Both the position numbers and the translations under genes were made by a program. A stretch of DNA of 64,000 nt. It comes from Haematospirillum sp. H1815. Its GTDB lineage: Bacteria > Pseudomonadota > Alphaproteobacteria > Rhodospirillales > Rhodospirillaceae. Below, piece after piece: positions 20,709-31,334 of the stretch. A model generated the notes under the pieces. It made no database searches. It worked only from the letters and a program-made list of their open reading frames with translations, and had not been told where the DNA came from. Location: contig NZ_JAAVTA010000006.1 of NCBI RefSeq assembly GCF_012102705.1, forward strand, positions 1 through 64,000. The letters are read 5' to 3'. Positions within the stretch are counted from its first letter, which is position 1. Each line of letters starts with the position of its first letter.

Positions 20709-22109
20709 ATGTCGGAAGTCTACGATCTGGTTGTCATTGGCGGGGGGCCGGGCGGATATGTTTGCGCCATCAGGGCGGCTCAGCTTGGCATGAAGGTCGC
20801 GTGTGTCGAAAAGCGCGGCGCCCTGGGCGGGACCTGCCTCAATGTCGGCTGTATTCCATCCAAGGCTCTGTTGCATGCTACACATATGTATGAGCATGCG
20901 GCCCATCACATGGGTGATCTGGGCGTTGACGTGTCCGGTGTCCGGCTGGATCTGCCCAGAATGATGTCCCACAAGGACAAGGTGGTCTCGGACAATACCG
21001 GCGGCATCGAGTTTCTGTTCAAGAAAAACAAGATCACCTATATCAAGGGTGCAGGAAAGATTACCGCACCGGGTACGGTGCAGGTCAGTGGTGCCCAGGC
21101 CCAGACGGTGCAGGCAAAGAATATCGTGATTGCCACCGGGTCGGACGTCATGCCTTTGCCGGGTGTTACTATTGACGAGAAACGTATTGTCTCGTCCACC
21201 GGCGGGCTTTCGCTGTCGTCTGTTCCGGGGAAGATGGTGGTGATCGGGGCCGGGGTGATCGGTCTGGAACTTGGGTCGGTCTGGCGTCGCTTGGGGGCGG
21301 AGGTGACGGTCGTTGAATACCTGGACTTTATTTTGCCGCCAATGGATGGCGAGATCCGCAAGCAGGCCCAGAGAATTCTGGAAAAGCAGGGAATGAACTT
21401 CCGTCTGGGATATAAGGTCACGGGCGCTTCTACGGGCAAGAAGGGTGTATCCCTGAAGCTGGAGCCCTCAAAAGGTGGCGCAGGCGAAACCTTGGATGCC
21501 GATGTGGTGCTGGTGGCCATCGGGCGTCGCCCCTATACCGAGGGACTTGGTCTTGAGAGCATTGGTGTTGTTCCGGATGCTCGCGGCTTTATCGCGGTTG
21601 ATCACGATTATCAGACCAAGGTTCAGGGCGTGTTCGCCATTGGTGACGTGATTGGCGGGCAGATGCTGGCCCACAAGGCCGAGGAAGAAGGCGTGGCCGT
21701 GGCAGAGCTTCTGGCTGGGCAGTCCGGGCACGTCAACTATGGTGCTATTCCGTCCGTGGTCTATACAGACCCGGAGATAGCCATGGTCGGGAAGACCGAG
21801 GAGCAGCTGAAGGAACAGGGTGTGGCCTACAAGGTCGGCAAGTTCCCCTTTACGGCCAATGGGCGGGCACGGGCCAACAACACGACCGACGGGTTGGTCA
21901 AGGTTCTTGCCGATGCAAAAACTGACCGGGTTCTGGGGTGCCACATTGTGGGAGCCATGGCCGGGGACCTGATTCAGGAAGTGGTTGTGGGTATGGAGTT
22001 CGGGGCTTCGGCCGAGGATATCGCCCGTTCCAGCCATGCGCATCCCCAGCTTGGAGAGGCGATCAAGGAAGCCATGCTGGCTGTGGACAAGCGCCCCCTA
22101 CATATCTGA
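20709..22109 (+). CDS. lpdA: Dihydrolipoyl dehydrogenase
   Basis: FAD-dependent E3 component that reoxidises lipoamide, 466 residues. The N-terminal FAD motif VVIGGGPGGYVCAIRAAQLG is followed by the redox disulfide GGTCLNVGCIPSK. An NAD-binding GAGVIGLELGSV lies near residue 185 and the catalytic HAHPQLGEA near the C-terminus. The start at 20709 follows AGAAGGG; an in-frame start 19 codons earlier lies in a GC-rich leader without homology. Last gene of the block, ended by a strong terminator. Confidence 0.96.
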   Translation: MSEVYDLVVIGGGPGGYVCAIRAAQLGMKVACVEKRGALGGTCLNVGCIPSKALLHATHMYEHAAHHMGDLGVDVSGVRLDLPRMMSHKDKVVSDNTGGIEFLFKKNKITYIKGAGKITAPGTVQVSGAQAQTVQAKNIVIATGSDVMPLPGVTIDEKRIVSSTGGLSLSSVPGKMVVIGAGVIGLELGSVWRRLGAEVTVVEYLDFILPPMDGEIRKQAQRILEKQGMNFRLGYKVTGASTGKKGVSLKLEPSKGGAGETLDADVVLVAIGRRPYTEGLGLESIGVVPDARGFIAVDHDYQTKVQGVFAIGDVIGGQMLAHKAEEEGVAVAELLAGQSGHVNYGAIPSVVYTDPEIAMVGKTEEQLKEQGVAYKVGKFPFTANGRARANNTTDGLVKVLADAKTDRVLGCHIVGAMAGDLIQEVVVGMEFGASAEDIARSSHAHPQLGEAIKEAMLAVDKRPLHI

Positions 22110-22130
22110 ACAGGTGGCTGTGTCTGAAGA

Positions 22131-22158
22131 AAACCCGGCCATATGGCCGGGTTTTTTG
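22131..22158 (+). terminator. Terminator after lpdA, shared with the convergent transporter
   Basis: AAACCCGGCC (22131-22140), loop ATAT, GGCCGGGTTT (22145-22154) and a run of T. The same stem preceded by A residues serves the minus-strand transporter that ends at 22167. Confidence 0.93.
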
Positions 22159-22166
22159 TGGTGGTT

Positions 22167-23483
22167 TTATACTTCTGCCGGTGTTCCCTGAATGGATACC
22201 ATCCGGATGCAACGATGACGGTACAGGGATGCGGTGATCAGGCCAACACCCCCCATGCCCAAGGCAAACCACACGCAGATCCAGGTGTTCTCCGGCATCA
22301 GGGCAATCAGCAGGGGTGGGGTAAAGCTGGCCCACAGGGAGTAGGCAATATTGTAGGTCAACGAAATGCCTGATACCCGCATTTCTGTTGGGAACAGGCC
22401 AACCATAACCGATGGAACCGTACCGACAATGCCACAGCACAGGCCGGAGACAACGCACGCCGCAATGAGCCAGGCGCCGCCCCCCAGGATACCGGCATAC
22501 AGAACGGCAACGCCAATGGGCAGAAGCACGCTGTACAGCATTACGCTCTTCCAGGCGCCGATCCGGTCCACGACCATACCGGCAATCACGCAGCCAATGT
22601 TCAGGCACATAATGGCTACGCAGCTGAGAGAAAATGTATATTCAGCCGACATGCCAAACAGCTTTTGCAGCATGGTCGGCGTCACAACCACCAGAACAAT
22701 GACAGCAGATGCAAGCACACATGTCAGGATAACAGCTGGAATCAATGATGCGGACTGTGTACGTACGACATCGCCCAAGGGGAACTTGCCGGAACGGTCA
22801 CGCATGGCGGCCATGCGGATGAACAGCGGGGTTTCGTTCAGCCATTGACGCAGCCAGACCCCGGTGATGCCAAAAAAGCCCCCGATCAGGAAGGGCAGGC
22901 GCCAGCCGTAATCCAGCATCTCTTCGGGGCTGAAGGTTTTGGCCAGCAGGGTTGCAACAATGGCGGCAAGCAGATAGCCCAAAGTCAGGCCAGCCTGCAA
23001 AAGGCCAAGGGAATAGCCACGGCGGTGAGCCGGTGCGTGTTCTGCCACAAAAACCCAGGCGCTGGGCACCTCTCCCCCGACGGCTGCGCCTTGAATAATG
23101 CGCAACAGCAGAAGAATGCCCGGAGCCAGGTACCCAATTTCAGCATAGGTCGGCATGGCACCGATAACAAAGCAGGGTAGGGCCATCATCAGGATGCTGA
23201 GGCTGAATGCTTTCTTGCGCCCGTGTCTGTCGGCAAAGTGAGCCATAAGAATGCCACCAAGCGGGCGGGCTAGGTAGCCTGCTGCAAAGACACACACCGT
23301 CTGTAAAAGGCGGAACCATTCCGGTCCTTCAGGTGGAAAGAACAGCTGGCTGATCGTCAGGGCAAAAAATACGAAGATAATGAAGTCATAAATCTCCAGT
23401 GCACCCCCCAGGGCGGCCAGGCACAGGGTTTTATGATCAACGGCAGACATGCCGTCAGGCTTGACAGATGATTTGCTGAACAC
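22167..23483 (-). CDS. MFS transporter, metabolite:proton symporter (MHS) type
   Basis: A 438-residue major facilitator protein with about twelve helices. The motif between helices 2 and 3 ([12 protein letters not shown]) and GYLARPLGG are typical of the MHS subfamily that includes KgtP (2-oxoglutarate) and ProP (proline/betaine). [20 protein letters not shown] also fits. I choose the GTG at 23483 because AAAGGA precedes it; an ATG 11 codons later is an alternative, and a much longer frame upstream is not family-like. The substrate is unproven; position next to the 2-oxoglutarate dehydrogenase genes hints at a dicarboxylate, but the gene is convergent, not in the same operon. Confidence 0.87.
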   Translation of the reverse strand: MFSKSSVKPDGMSAVDHKTLCLAALGGALEIYDFIIFVFFALTISQLFFPPEGPEWFRLLQTVCVFAAGYLARPLGGILMAHFADRHGRKKAFSLSILMMALPCFVIGAMPTYAEIGYLAPGILLLLRIIQGAAVGGEVPSAWVFVAEHAPAHRRGYSLGLLQAGLTLGYLLAAIVATLLAKTFSPEEMLDYGWRLPFLIGGFFGITGVWLRQWLNETPLFIRMAAMRDRSGKFPLGDVVRTQSASLIPAVILTCVLASAVIVLVVVTPTMLQKLFGMSAEYTFSLSCVAIMCLNIGCVIAGMVVDRIGAWKSVMLYSVLLPIGVAVLYAGILGGGAWLIAACVVSGLCCGIVGTVPSVMVGLFPTEMRVSGISLTYNIAYSLWASFTPPLLIALMPENTWICVWFALGMGGVGLITASLYRHRCIRMVSIQGTPAEV

Positions 23484-23767
23484 GGCGATCCTTTCATGAA
23501 GACCCGTTGTGTCCTGTTGACAGGGATACTCCGGGCTTGGCGGCACATTCACCCAAGCAAAAGACGAAGTATGGGCCCGGCAGTCCGACCCGCGGATGTA
23601 AAATACATAAGGTTGATCAAACTTCAAGAAATCTATATCAGCGTGTTTGTGGTCTGGTCCCACAGAGTCTGTGTAGCGGCAGCAATATGTCTGTACGTCT
23701 CTGTCGAGCTGTCATACCATCTGGGTTGTTCCCATCGTCTTTCCCTGCATGGCGAAAGGAAAACCGC

Positions 23768-24265
23768 ATGTCCCGCAAGACGGCTTCTGCACCGGCAACA
23801 AAAATTGATATCGGTATTCCCGAAAAACAGAGACTGAAGATTGCTGAAGGTCTTTCCCGTCTTCTGGCTGATACCTACACACTTTACATCAAGACCCATA
23901 ATTTCCACTGGAATGTTACCGGTCCGATGTTCAATACCCTGCATATGATGTTTGAAACCCAGTATAACGAACTGGCCTTGGCCGTTGATCAGGTGGCGGA
24001 ACGGATCCGGTCCTTGGGGGCTTATGCGCCCGGTTCGTACAAGCAGTTTTCGGCTCTGACATCCCTGAAGGAAGAAACCGGCGTGCCCGCAGCCGAGGAT
24101 ATGATTGCCCAGCTTGTGAAAGGGCATGAGGCTGTTGCCCGCACGGCGCGGGACGTTTTTCCCCTGGCGGAAGATGCCCGTGACGAGTCAACAACAGACT
24201 TGCTCACCCAGCGGCTTCAGGTGCACGAAAAGACGGCCTGGATGCTGCGTTCCATGTTGGCCTAG
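23768..24265 (+). CDS. dps: Dps-family DNA-binding ferritin-like protein
   Basis: 165 residues, forming a twelve-subunit shell that oxidises and stores iron with peroxide and protects DNA in stress. The ferroxidase region [14 protein letters not shown] with the following [22 protein letters not shown] is diagnostic. A basic N-terminal tail ([12 protein letters not shown]) may contact DNA. Start 23768 follows AAAGGA. It is divergent from the transporter gene and convergent with xerC, 11 bases apart. An OxyR, Fur or stationary-phase control is usual but not visible here. Confidence 0.93.
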   Translation: MSRKTASAPATKIDIGIPEKQRLKIAEGLSRLLADTYTLYIKTHNFHWNVTGPMFNTLHMMFETQYNELALAVDQVAERIRSLGAYAPGSYKQFSALTSLKEETGVPAAEDMIAQLVKGHEAVARTARDVFPLAEDARDESTTDLLTQRLQVHEKTAWMLRSMLA

Positions 24266-24276
24266 GTCTTCTGTTT

Positions 24277-25209
24277 TCAGGCTCGGGGGTGCGCGGAGCG
24301 ATGCACCTCCAGAAGGCGGCTGTCATCTACAGCTGTGTAGCGTTGTGTTGTGCTGAGCGAGGCGTGACCCAGAAGCTCCTGAATAGTGCGCAGGTCTCCT
24401 CCGCCGGCCAGGAGGTGTGTGGCAAAGCTGTGACGCAGTGCGTGCGGTGTTGCGTTTTCATCAAGGTTGAGCAGTACCCGTAACCGCCGCACCTGGCGCT
24501 GTACAACGCCCGGGTTCAGGGCCTTGCCCCGTGTTCCCAGGAACAGGGGACGGTTCGGGTATTCCGGCCATGGGCATGTGCTACGATACTCCAGAATGGC
24601 TTCCCGGACCATGGGCAACACGGGGACGACCCTTTGCCGTTTGCCTTTGCCGGTGACCACCATACTGTCCGAAGCCGGGCTTTGGCTGACCGTCAGGCCA
24701 AGGGCTTCCCCCAGGCGCAGGCCGCATCCATACAGCAGCAGAAGTAAAGCGGTGTCCCGGGCTGCCAGCCATGGTTCATCGTGCAGGGTTGATGCGCTTG
24801 CAATGGCTTCCAGCGCGGCATCTTCGCTCAAGGGGCGGGGGAGGTGCTGTGGCTGGCGGGGGGTTCGGACGGTTTTCAGAGCCGGGTTGCTGCAAAAACC
24901 AGCCCGGTCCAGGAAGCGAAAAAAGTTGCGCAACGTTGAAAGTCCGCGCGCCAGCGAGGGGCGTGACAGGCCTTCCTGCGTTCGTGCGGCCAAGAATGCC
25001 CGGAAGTCAGATCCTTTCAGCTTTGCCAGGGTCGGCAGGTCAGGAACGGTGCCGTGGAAATGAACAAGAAATTTCAGAAAGGTGGCCAGGTCGCGGGTGT
25101 AGGCATCCAGCGTATGTGTGCTGCAGCGTCGTTCTGCTGACAGCCAGCTGCGCCATTCATCAATGGCGTGGTGCAGGTCGGCGGCGGTACAGGTATGGAG
25201 ATCAGTCAC
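24277..25209 (-). CDS. xerC: Site-specific tyrosine recombinase XerC
   Basis: 310 residues. The N-terminal SAM-like domain (about 10-110) precedes the catalytic domain. Active-site residues are seen in GCGLRLGEAL (Arg), GKGKRQR (Lys), HALRHSFATHLL (His and Arg), LGHAS (His) and TQRYT (nucleophile Tyr). It resolves chromosome dimers at dif together with XerD, which is not in the window. The start overlaps the DUF484 stop by eight bases, a pairing also known in other proteobacteria. Confidence 0.92.
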   Translation of the reverse strand: MTDLHTCTAADLHHAIDEWRSWLSAERRCSTHTLDAYTRDLATFLKFLVHFHGTVPDLPTLAKLKGSDFRAFLAARTQEGLSRPSLARGLSTLRNFFRFLDRAGFCSNPALKTVRTPRQPQHLPRPLSEDAALEAIASASTLHDEPWLAARDTALLLLLYGCGLRLGEALGLTVSQSPASDSMVVTGKGKRQRVVPVLPMVREAILEYRSTCPWPEYPNRPLFLGTRGKALNPGVVQRQVRRLRVLLNLDENATPHALRHSFATHLLAGGGDLRTIQELLGHASLSTTQRYTAVDDSRLLEVHRSAHPRA

Positions 25210-25891
25210 GGGTCAGCCAGCGTATCAGGCAGAAGTCAAGGACGGTGGCCAGGAAAACCAGAAGTTCGGTTCCCTGCCCGGGTTCAAAGGCTCCCGTGTC
25301 CCGGCTGGCCAGGGCCAGAACCGCAGGGGGGTGGCCGGAATGTCGCAAGCGCACCAGCGCATCGGAGCGGATCAAGGCCGATGCTTCACCATACAGGGCC
25401 GCTCCGGTTCCGCAGAAAGGACGCAGACGCACGTCACTATTTCCCAGCAGCCGGTCAATTTCACCATGCGGAACCTGGATGACCTGACCGGCAAGGGGAA
25501 GGGGCAGGCCTGGTTCACAGATCAGGGCCGCCAGATCCACGTGCACCATCATGGGTACATCCTGGGTCAGGACAATCATAAGGTCTTGCAGGCTTTCAGC
25601 CCCCAAAAGCGCGACGACGGCCTGGTGGGTTGCGTTCTGCAGGCTCATGTTTTCGCGCGCTGTGTGTATGACCTCCCGGGCTCCTGCCCGCAGCTCGTCA
25701 GCCTCTGTGCGCAGGGCTTTGAGGGCACGTGCCTGGAAATCAACCACCCCGGTACCAAGATCACGGTCCGGCAGCAGGGATGCCATCAGCTCCGGTCGCT
25801 CCATCAGGAAATCCGGGTTGGACTTCAGGAAGAGTTCCACGTCTGAAGGTAGCAAGGGCTGTGGAACCGGATCTTGGGTGCCGGGGGTCAT
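25202..25891 (-). CDS. DUF484 family protein
   Basis: A 229-residue cytoplasmic protein of the DUF484 family, which resembles GAF domains. The N-terminal part VELFLKSNPDFLMERPELMASLLPDRDLG and the later SASRD-like segment (ALASRDTGAFEPGQGTELL, here with A first) are characteristic. Its gene overlaps xerC, as often seen, but no biochemical role is known. Confidence 0.88.
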   Translation of the reverse strand: MTPGTQDPVPQPLLPSDVELFLKSNPDFLMERPELMASLLPDRDLGTGVVDFQARALKALRTEADELRAGAREVIHTARENMSLQNATHQAVVALLGAESLQDLMIVLTQDVPMMVHVDLAALICEPGLPLPLAGQVIQVPHGEIDRLLGNSDVRLRPFCGTGAALYGEASALIRSDALVRLRHSGHPPAVLALASRDTGAFEPGQGTELLVFLATVLDFCLIRWLTRD

Positions 25892-25895
25892 GAGC

Positions 25896-26558
25896 CTAGC
25901 CCTCCAGGATGGACTGGCCGGTCCTGGCCCAATCGGACAGGAAGGTTTCCAGGCCGCTGCGTGTCAGCGGGTGGCTGATCATCTGCTCCATGACCTTGGC
26001 GGGCATGGTGGCCACGTGGGCACCCATGCGGGCTGCGTCGACCACATGCAGGGGCGAGCGAATCGATGCGGCCAGAATTTCGGTCTGGATGGCAGGGTAG
26101 TTGGCGAAGATCGTGGCAATGTCATCGATCAGGGCCATTCCGTCGTGGGACAGGTCATCCAGCCGTCCGACAAACGGGGATACAAATGTTGCCCCGGCCT
26201 TTGCGGCCAGAATGGCCTGTGCAGCTGAGAACACCAGCGTGACGTTGACCATGCCCCCGTCGCCGGTAATGGCGCGGCATGCCTTCAGCCCATCGGCTGT
26301 CAGGGGAACCTTGACGGCTACATTCGGGGATATGCGGCGCAGAATCTCTGCCTCGCGCATCATGGTGTCAAAGTCGGTCGCGGTGACTTCGGCGCTGACC
26401 GGACCACGGACAAGGTCGCAGATCTCACGAACCACTTCGACAAACTTGCGACCCGAGCGGGCAACCAGGGTCGGGTTGGTGGTCACGCCGTCGACAAGGC
26501 CAATGTCGGCCATGGCGCGAATTTCGGAAACATCGGCGGTATCAAGAAAGAATTTCAT
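25896..26558 (-). CDS. fsa: Fructose-6-phosphate aldolase / transaldolase family
   Basis: A 220-residue single-domain TIM-barrel enzyme of the small transaldolase group (FSA/TalC). It begins [14 protein letters not shown], contains [14 protein letters not shown], and the Schiff-base lysine lies in [14 protein letters not shown] near residue 86. Length and motifs fit both fructose-6-phosphate aldolase and short transaldolase; the distinction needs a tree or assay. The upstream region lacks a classical ribosome site. A longer reading frame upstream overlaps priA on the other strand and is not part of the gene. It ends four bases before DUF484. Confidence 0.9.
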   Translation of the reverse strand: MKFFLDTADVSEIRAMADIGLVDGVTTNPTLVARSGRKFVEVVREICDLVRGPVSAEVTATDFDTMMREAEILRRISPNVAVKVPLTADGLKACRAITGDGGMVNVTLVFSAAQAILAAKAGATFVSPFVGRLDDLSHDGMALIDDIATIFANYPAIQTEILAASIRSPLHVVDAARMGAHVATMPAKVMEQMISHPLTRSGLETFLSDWARTGQSILEG

Positions 26559-26651
26559 GGCAGGAGAATCTCTGTGGCTGAATACGCAGGATCGGAATTC
26601 AGGCTTACGAAGGCATGGTATCCTTGGGCCCGTCCGGTTAGAGTGTAGCCC

Positions 26652-28937
26652 ATGCCGGAGTCCAATCCCACCCCAGACATTGTCCTTTCGCCCCTGTCCC
26701 CGCGTTTGCCTGCGGATGACTGCGGGGCTGATGACGCGTGTTTTGTTGCAGGAAGCATTGTGGCGGTTCTTTTGCCACTGCCTGTAGAGGGTCCCTATGA
26801 CTACAGCGTGCCATCTGGCATGACCCTGAGGCCCGGCATTGCGGTGCGGGTTCCGTTGGGGCGGAAGATGGTTTGCGGCATTGTCTGGGGGCCGGGGGCG
26901 GGCATGCTTGATCGCGCTCGCATTCGGCCGGTGGATGCGGTGCTTGAGAATGCCCCCTATATCCCTGCCGTCTCGCGGCGTTTTGTGGAGTGGGTTGCGG
27001 CCTGGACAATGGCGTCCCCTGGCGCGGTCCTGAAGATGGTTCTGCCTGTTGCCGATGCGCTGGAGGAGGGGCCTGTCCGTTCTGTGTGGCGCTGGGCTGA
27101 TGATGGTCCGGACCATGCGGAAATGCCTCGTATGACGCCGGCACGGTTGCGGGTGCGTGATGTCATGGCCGGGCAGGCTGTTCCATTATCCCTGTCGGAT
27201 ATGGCCCGGCTGGCCGGTGTCAGCGTATCGGTTGTACGTGGCCTTGCGGATGCCGGCTTGTTGCAGGCTGTTGCCGATAGTGTGCCTGCTGATGCCATGC
27301 CGGACGGAACCTGTGCCGGCCCCGTTCTGTCGCCGGAGCAGGAGCGTGCCGCAGCCCGGCTGGTGGATGCTGTCGGGCATGGATACCGCTGTACGATCCT
27401 TGAAGGCGTGACCGGATCCGGCAAGACGGAGGTTTACTTTGAAGCCGTTGCCTCTGCGCTGCGGGCTGGTTTGCAGGTGCTGGTCCTGTTGCCGGAAATT
27501 ACTCTGACCGCGCAATGGCTGGAGCGTTTCCGGGTGCGTTTTGGCGCCTTGCCGTCGCAGTGGCATTCCGATCTTTCGTCGGCTGTTCGGCGGCGGACCT
27601 GGCGCGCGGTTGCCAACGGGACAGCCTCTGTCATCGTGGGGGCCAGGTCTGCGCTGTTCCTGCCGTATGCCAAGCTGGGCCTGATTGTTGTGGATGAAGA
27701 GCACGAGGCGGCCTTCAAGCAGGAAGACGGTGTGGTCTATCACGGCCGTGACATGGCTGTGGCCCGTGCGCATCTGGCGGGCATTCCGGTTATTCTGGCA
27801 TCAGCGACGCCATCCCTGGAGACCGTTATCAACGGGCGGGAACGGCGCTACGATCGTGTGCATCTGGGCAGCCGTCATGGTGCAGCGGTTCTGCCGGACG
27901 TCGATATTCTGGATGTGCGTCGTGATCGTCCCGAGCCGGGGGCGTGGGGCCCGTCATGGTTGGCACCAACCTTGGTGAATGCCCTGGAGCAGACTCTTGC
28001 TGCGGGAGAGCAGGCACTGCTGTTCCTGAACCGTCGCGGCTATGCCCCCCTGACATTGTGCCGGACGTGCGGGCATCGTTTGCAGTGTCCGCATTGTACG
28101 GCGTGGCTGGTGGAGCATCGCCGCCATGCGCGTCTGCAGTGTCATCATTGCGGATATTATGTTGCCCGTCCTGACTTTTGCCCGTCCTGTGAAGCGCCGG
28201 ATGATTTTGCAGCCTGCGGCCCGGGCGTTGAACGGATTGCTGAGGAAGTGGCAGGCCGCTTCCCTCATGCCCGCATGGCGCTGGTTGCATCCGACACGCT
28301 GTCAGGGCCGCGCGCCGTTGCGTCTTTGGTCCAGCAGGTGCAGAACCGTGATGTAGATATTCTGGTTGGCACGCAGGTGCTGGCAAAGGGGCTCCATTTT
28401 CCGTTCCTGACACTGGTCGGGGTTGTTGATGCGGATCTTGGTTTGTCTGGTGGTGATCTGCGCGCGGCGGAGCGAACCTATCAGATGTTGTCGCAGGTTG
28501 CCGGCCGGGCCGGACGCAGTGATCGACCGGGAAAGGTTCTCCTCCAGACTTTCCAGCCTTCCCACCCTGTTTTGCAGGCGCTGGCCGGAGGGGATCCCGC
28601 TGTGTTTCTGGAAGCGGAGGCCGAGGGGCGTCGTTTGATGGGAATGCCGCCTTTCGGACGTTTGGCCGCCTTGATCGTTTCTGGCCCGGATGCGTCCCGT
28701 GTCGAACAGACAGCACGTGCCCTGGCCCGGGTGGCACCGTCCATGCCGGAGGTTGAGGTTCTGGGGCCTGCCCCGGCTCCCATGGCTTTACTGAGAGGTT
28801 TGCACCGCTGGCGCTTGTTGTTGAAGGCGCCGCGCAGTGTGCGCATTCAGCCGATCGTGCGGTCATGGCTTTCCCGTGCTCCTGTATCCGGGCGGGTGCG
28901 GATCCAGATTGATGTCGATCCGTACAGCTTTCTGTGA
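26652..28937 (+). CDS. priA: Primosomal protein N' (replication restart helicase PriA)
   Basis: 761-residue DNA helicase that reloads the replisome at collapsed forks. An N-terminal 3' DNA-binding region starts at [18 protein letters not shown], Walker A is [12 protein letters not shown], Walker B is [15 protein letters not shown], and the zinc-binding part has [18 protein letters not shown] and CPSC. Motif V/VI region ends with [13 protein letters not shown]. About 36 residues before the conserved start are acidic and proline-rich; the true start could be later. Divergent from fsa. Confidence 0.95.
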   Translation: MPESNPTPDIVLSPLSPRLPADDCGADDACFVAGSIVAVLLPLPVEGPYDYSVPSGMTLRPGIAVRVPLGRKMVCGIVWGPGAGMLDRARIRPVDAVLENAPYIPAVSRRFVEWVAAWTMASPGAVLKMVLPVADALEEGPVRSVWRWADDGPDHAEMPRMTPARLRVRDVMAGQAVPLSLSDMARLAGVSVSVVRGLADAGLLQAVADSVPADAMPDGTCAGPVLSPEQERAAARLVDAVGHGYRCTILEGVTGSGKTEVYFEAVASALRAGLQVLVLLPEITLTAQWLERFRVRFGALPSQWHSDLSSAVRRRTWRAVANGTASVIVGARSALFLPYAKLGLIVVDEEHEAAFKQEDGVVYHGRDMAVARAHLAGIPVILASATPSLETVINGRERRYDRVHLGSRHGAAVLPDVDILDVRRDRPEPGAWGPSWLAPTLVNALEQTLAAGEQALLFLNRRGYAPLTLCRTCGHRLQCPHCTAWLVEHRRHARLQCHHCGYYVARPDFCPSCEAPDDFAACGPGVERIAEEVAGRFPHARMALVASDTLSGPRAVASLVQQVQNRDVDILVGTQVLAKGLHFPFLTLVGVVDADLGLSGGDLRAAERTYQMLSQVAGRAGRSDRPGKVLLQTFQPSHPVLQALAGGDPAVFLEAEAEGRRLMGMPPFGRLAALIVSGPDASRVEQTARALARVAPSMPEVEVLGPAPAPMALLRGLHRWRLLLKAPRSVRIQPIVRSWLSRAPVSGRVRIQIDVDPYSFL

Positions 28938-29124
28938 CCGGATTGTACCGGGTATGACAGCATGTGTGGGCGTCAGGTGCTTGCAACGCAGGACGCGTTA
29001 TGTTACCAACCAACCGCGCCGGAGGGAGCCTTGATCCTTTCTCCGGTTTCCAGACGTTTGAAAAACAGCTTTCAGAAGATTTATATCCACCTGTATTCTT
29101 TTGTTTTCCCGGGGCAAGCAGAAC

Positions 29125-29685
29125 GTGTCATCCGAAATTGCAGGAACAAAAGGTTTGGCAGACCGATATGCCTTGGCGCTGTATGAGCTTGCCGAGGAAC
29201 GTGGTGTGCTTGACCAGGTGGCCGGAGACTTGCGGCAGTTCCAGTCCATGCTTGATGAGAGCGCTGACCTGAGGCGCCTGATCGCCTCTCCCGTTGTCAC
29301 CCGGAAGGAACACCGGAAGGGTATTGTCGCGCTGGCCGAGAAAGCTGGTCTTTCCGAATTGTCGCGTCATTTTCTTGGTCTCTTGTCCACAAACCGTCGC
29401 TTGCCAGCTTTGTCCGGCATTATAGCGGCGTATCTGGCGCGCCTGTCCGCCGCGCGCGGCGAGGTAACGGCCGAGGTCGTTTCTGCCAGAAAGCTTTCCG
29501 ACAGCCAGTCCCAAGCCCTGTCTGCCGCCTTGCGTCAGGCTGTGGGCAAGGACGTTGCTGTCCGCTCTACAATTGATCCGTCCATCCTTGGCGGTCTGAT
29601 CGTAAGAATTGGGTCAAGGATGGTTGACAACAGCGTTCGCACAAAGCTGCAACGTCTTCAGCTTGCCATGAAAGGGGTCGGGTGA
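29125..29685 (+). CDS. atpH: ATP synthase F1 delta subunit
   Basis: The stalk subunit (186 residues) that links F1 to the b subunits of F0. Conserved features are the N-terminal [16 protein letters not shown] and the C-terminal [25 protein letters not shown] prefer the GTG at 29125 (SSEIAGTKG after it) because homologues start there; a TTG eight codons earlier is in frame. First gene of the F1 operon. The F0 genes are absent, as in other Rhodospirillaceae where F1 and F0 operons are separate. Confidence 0.93.
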   Translation: MSSEIAGTKGLADRYALALYELAEERGVLDQVAGDLRQFQSMLDESADLRRLIASPVVTRKEHRKGIVALAEKAGLSELSRHFLGLLSTNRRLPALSGIIAAYLARLSAARGEVTAEVVSARKLSDSQSQALSAALRQAVGKDVAVRSTIDPSILGGLIVRIGSRMVDNSVRTKLQRLQLAMKGVG

Positions 29686-31220
29686 TGGAAATCCGCGCCG
29701 CGGAAATTTCCGCTATCCTCAAGGAACAGATTGCCAGCTTCGGTACTGAAGCTGAATCCGCCGAAGTTGGTCGTGTGCTCTCCGTCGGTGACGGTATTGC
29801 CCGCATTCATGGCCTGGACAAGGTCCAGGCGGGTGAAATGGTCGAGTTTCCCGGCGGCATCAAGGGAATGGCTCTTAACCTGGAAACAGACAACGTCGGT
29901 GTTGTTGTTTTTGGTGATGACCGTTCGATCCGTGAAGGGGACACCGTTCGCCGCACCAGCTCCATTGTGGATGTTCCGGTTGGCAAGGGGCTTCTGGGCC
30001 GTGTGGTTGACGGTTTGGGCAATCCCATTGACGGCAAGGGTGCTCTGCCCGATGTGTCGCGGAGCATGGCTGACGTCAAGGCTCCTGGGATTATTCCCCG
30101 CAAGTCTGTTCATGAGCCAATGCAAACTGGCCTGAAGGCCATTGACTCCCTGATTCCAATCGGGCGTGGGCAGCGTGAACTGATCATCGGAGACCGCCAG
30201 ACAGGCAAGACTGCGGTTATCATCGATACCATTCTCAACCAGAAGAAGGTCAATGATGCGGCCCGCAACGACAGCGAAAAGCTGTTCTGCATCTATGTGG
30301 CCGTTGGTCAGAAGCGTTCGACGGTTGCCCAGGTTGTGAAGACCTTGGCAGACCACGGTGCGCTGGACTACACCATTGTGGTGGCCGCTACCGCATCCGA
30401 GCCGGCTCCCATGCAGTTCCTGGCGCCCTATACAGGCTGCACCATGGGTGAGTACTTCCGCGACAATGGTATGCACGCGGTTATCTTCTATGACGACCTG
30501 TCCAAGCAGGCTGTTGCCTATCGTCAGATGTCGCTGCTGCTGCGTCGTCCTCCCGGGCGTGAAGCTTATCCGGGCGACGTGTTCTATTTGCACAGCCGCC
30601 TTCTGGAGCGTGCGGCAAAGCTTGGTGATGCTGCGGGCAAGGGGTCGCTGACAGCTCTGCCGGTTATTGAAACCCAGGCGAACGATGTTTCGGCCTATAT
30701 TCCGACCAACGTGATTTCCATCACCGACGGCCAGATTTTCTTGGAAACAGACCTTTTCTTCAAGGGTATCCGCCCGGCTGTGAACGTTGGTCTGTCTGTG
30801 TCCCGCGTTGGTTCTGCAGCGCAGATCAAGGCAATGAAGCAGGTTGCCGGTACCATCAAGATGGATCTGGCCCAGTATCGTGAAATGGCGGCTTTTGCCC
30901 AGTTTGCCTCGGACCTGGATCCGGCAACGCAGAAGCTTCTGGCCCGTGGTGCCCGCTTGACCGAGCTTCTGAAACAGCCCCAGTTCAGCCCCATGCCGGT
31001 TGAAGAGCAGGTTGTTTCAATCTTTGCCGGTACGCGCGGCTATCTGGATTCCTTGCCCGTGTCTGCTGTCAACCGCTATGAACGTGAGATGTTGGCCGAG
31101 ATGCGGAACAAGGGCGCAGATATGATTGCAGCCATTCGTTCCGAAAAGGCCATTTCCAAGGAAACAGAAGCGAAGCTGATTGCGTTCCTGGATAGCTTTG
31201 CCAAAGCTTTTGCTGCTTGA
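29685..31220 (+). CDS. atpA: ATP synthase F1 alpha subunit
   Basis: 511 residues, the regulatory nucleotide-binding subunit. Walker A is [13 protein letters not shown] near residue 170, and the signature [17 protein letters not shown] lies near 365. The start ATG shares one base with the atpH stop (TGATG), so translation is coupled; a GTG one codon earlier is possible. Length is normal. Confidence 0.97.
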   Translation: MEIRAAEISAILKEQIASFGTEAESAEVGRVLSVGDGIARIHGLDKVQAGEMVEFPGGIKGMALNLETDNVGVVVFGDDRSIREGDTVRRTSSIVDVPVGKGLLGRVVDGLGNPIDGKGALPDVSRSMADVKAPGIIPRKSVHEPMQTGLKAIDSLIPIGRGQRELIIGDRQTGKTAVIIDTILNQKKVNDAARNDSEKLFCIYVAVGQKRSTVAQVVKTLADHGALDYTIVVAATASEPAPMQFLAPYTGCTMGEYFRDNGMHAVIFYDDLSKQAVAYRQMSLLLRRPPGREAYPGDVFYLHSRLLERAAKLGDAAGKGSLTALPVIETQANDVSAYIPTNVISITDGQIFLETDLFFKGIRPAVNVGLSVSRVGSAAQIKAMKQVAGTIKMDLAQYREMAAFAQFASDLDPATQKLLARGARLTELLKQPQFSPMPVEEQVVSIFAGTRGYLDSLPVSAVNRYEREMLAEMRNKGADMIAAIRSEKAISKETEAKLIAFLDSFAKAFAA

Positions 31221-31237
31221 GACAAGGGTGTCGCGTA

Positions 31238-31302
31238 CTGTTCCCGGCTATGTCGGGAACAGGTAGTTTGAACCAGACGGAGTGCCCCGGTTATCGCCGG
31301 GG
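31238..31302 (+). other. Two hairpins between atpA and atpG
   Basis: CTGTTCCCG/CGGGAACAG (31238-31246 with 31254-31262, loop of seven) and CCCCGG/CCGGGG (31285-31290 with 31297-31302, loop of six). Neither is followed by a T run. They may set mRNA stability or subunit ratio. Confidence 0.6.
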
Positions 31303-31334
31303 AGTATTTCGAGTGAAAGAAGGCCTGACAGCCG

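Noticed and set aside
26559-27116. N-terminal extension of the aldolase by 186 codons
   Set aside because: The family begins exactly at MKFFLDTAD; the extension is antisense to priA and low in complexity.
27829-29013. 394-codon minus-strand frame within priA
   Set aside because: Rich in Pro, His and Arg, antisense to a conserved gene with full motif set; a shadow frame.
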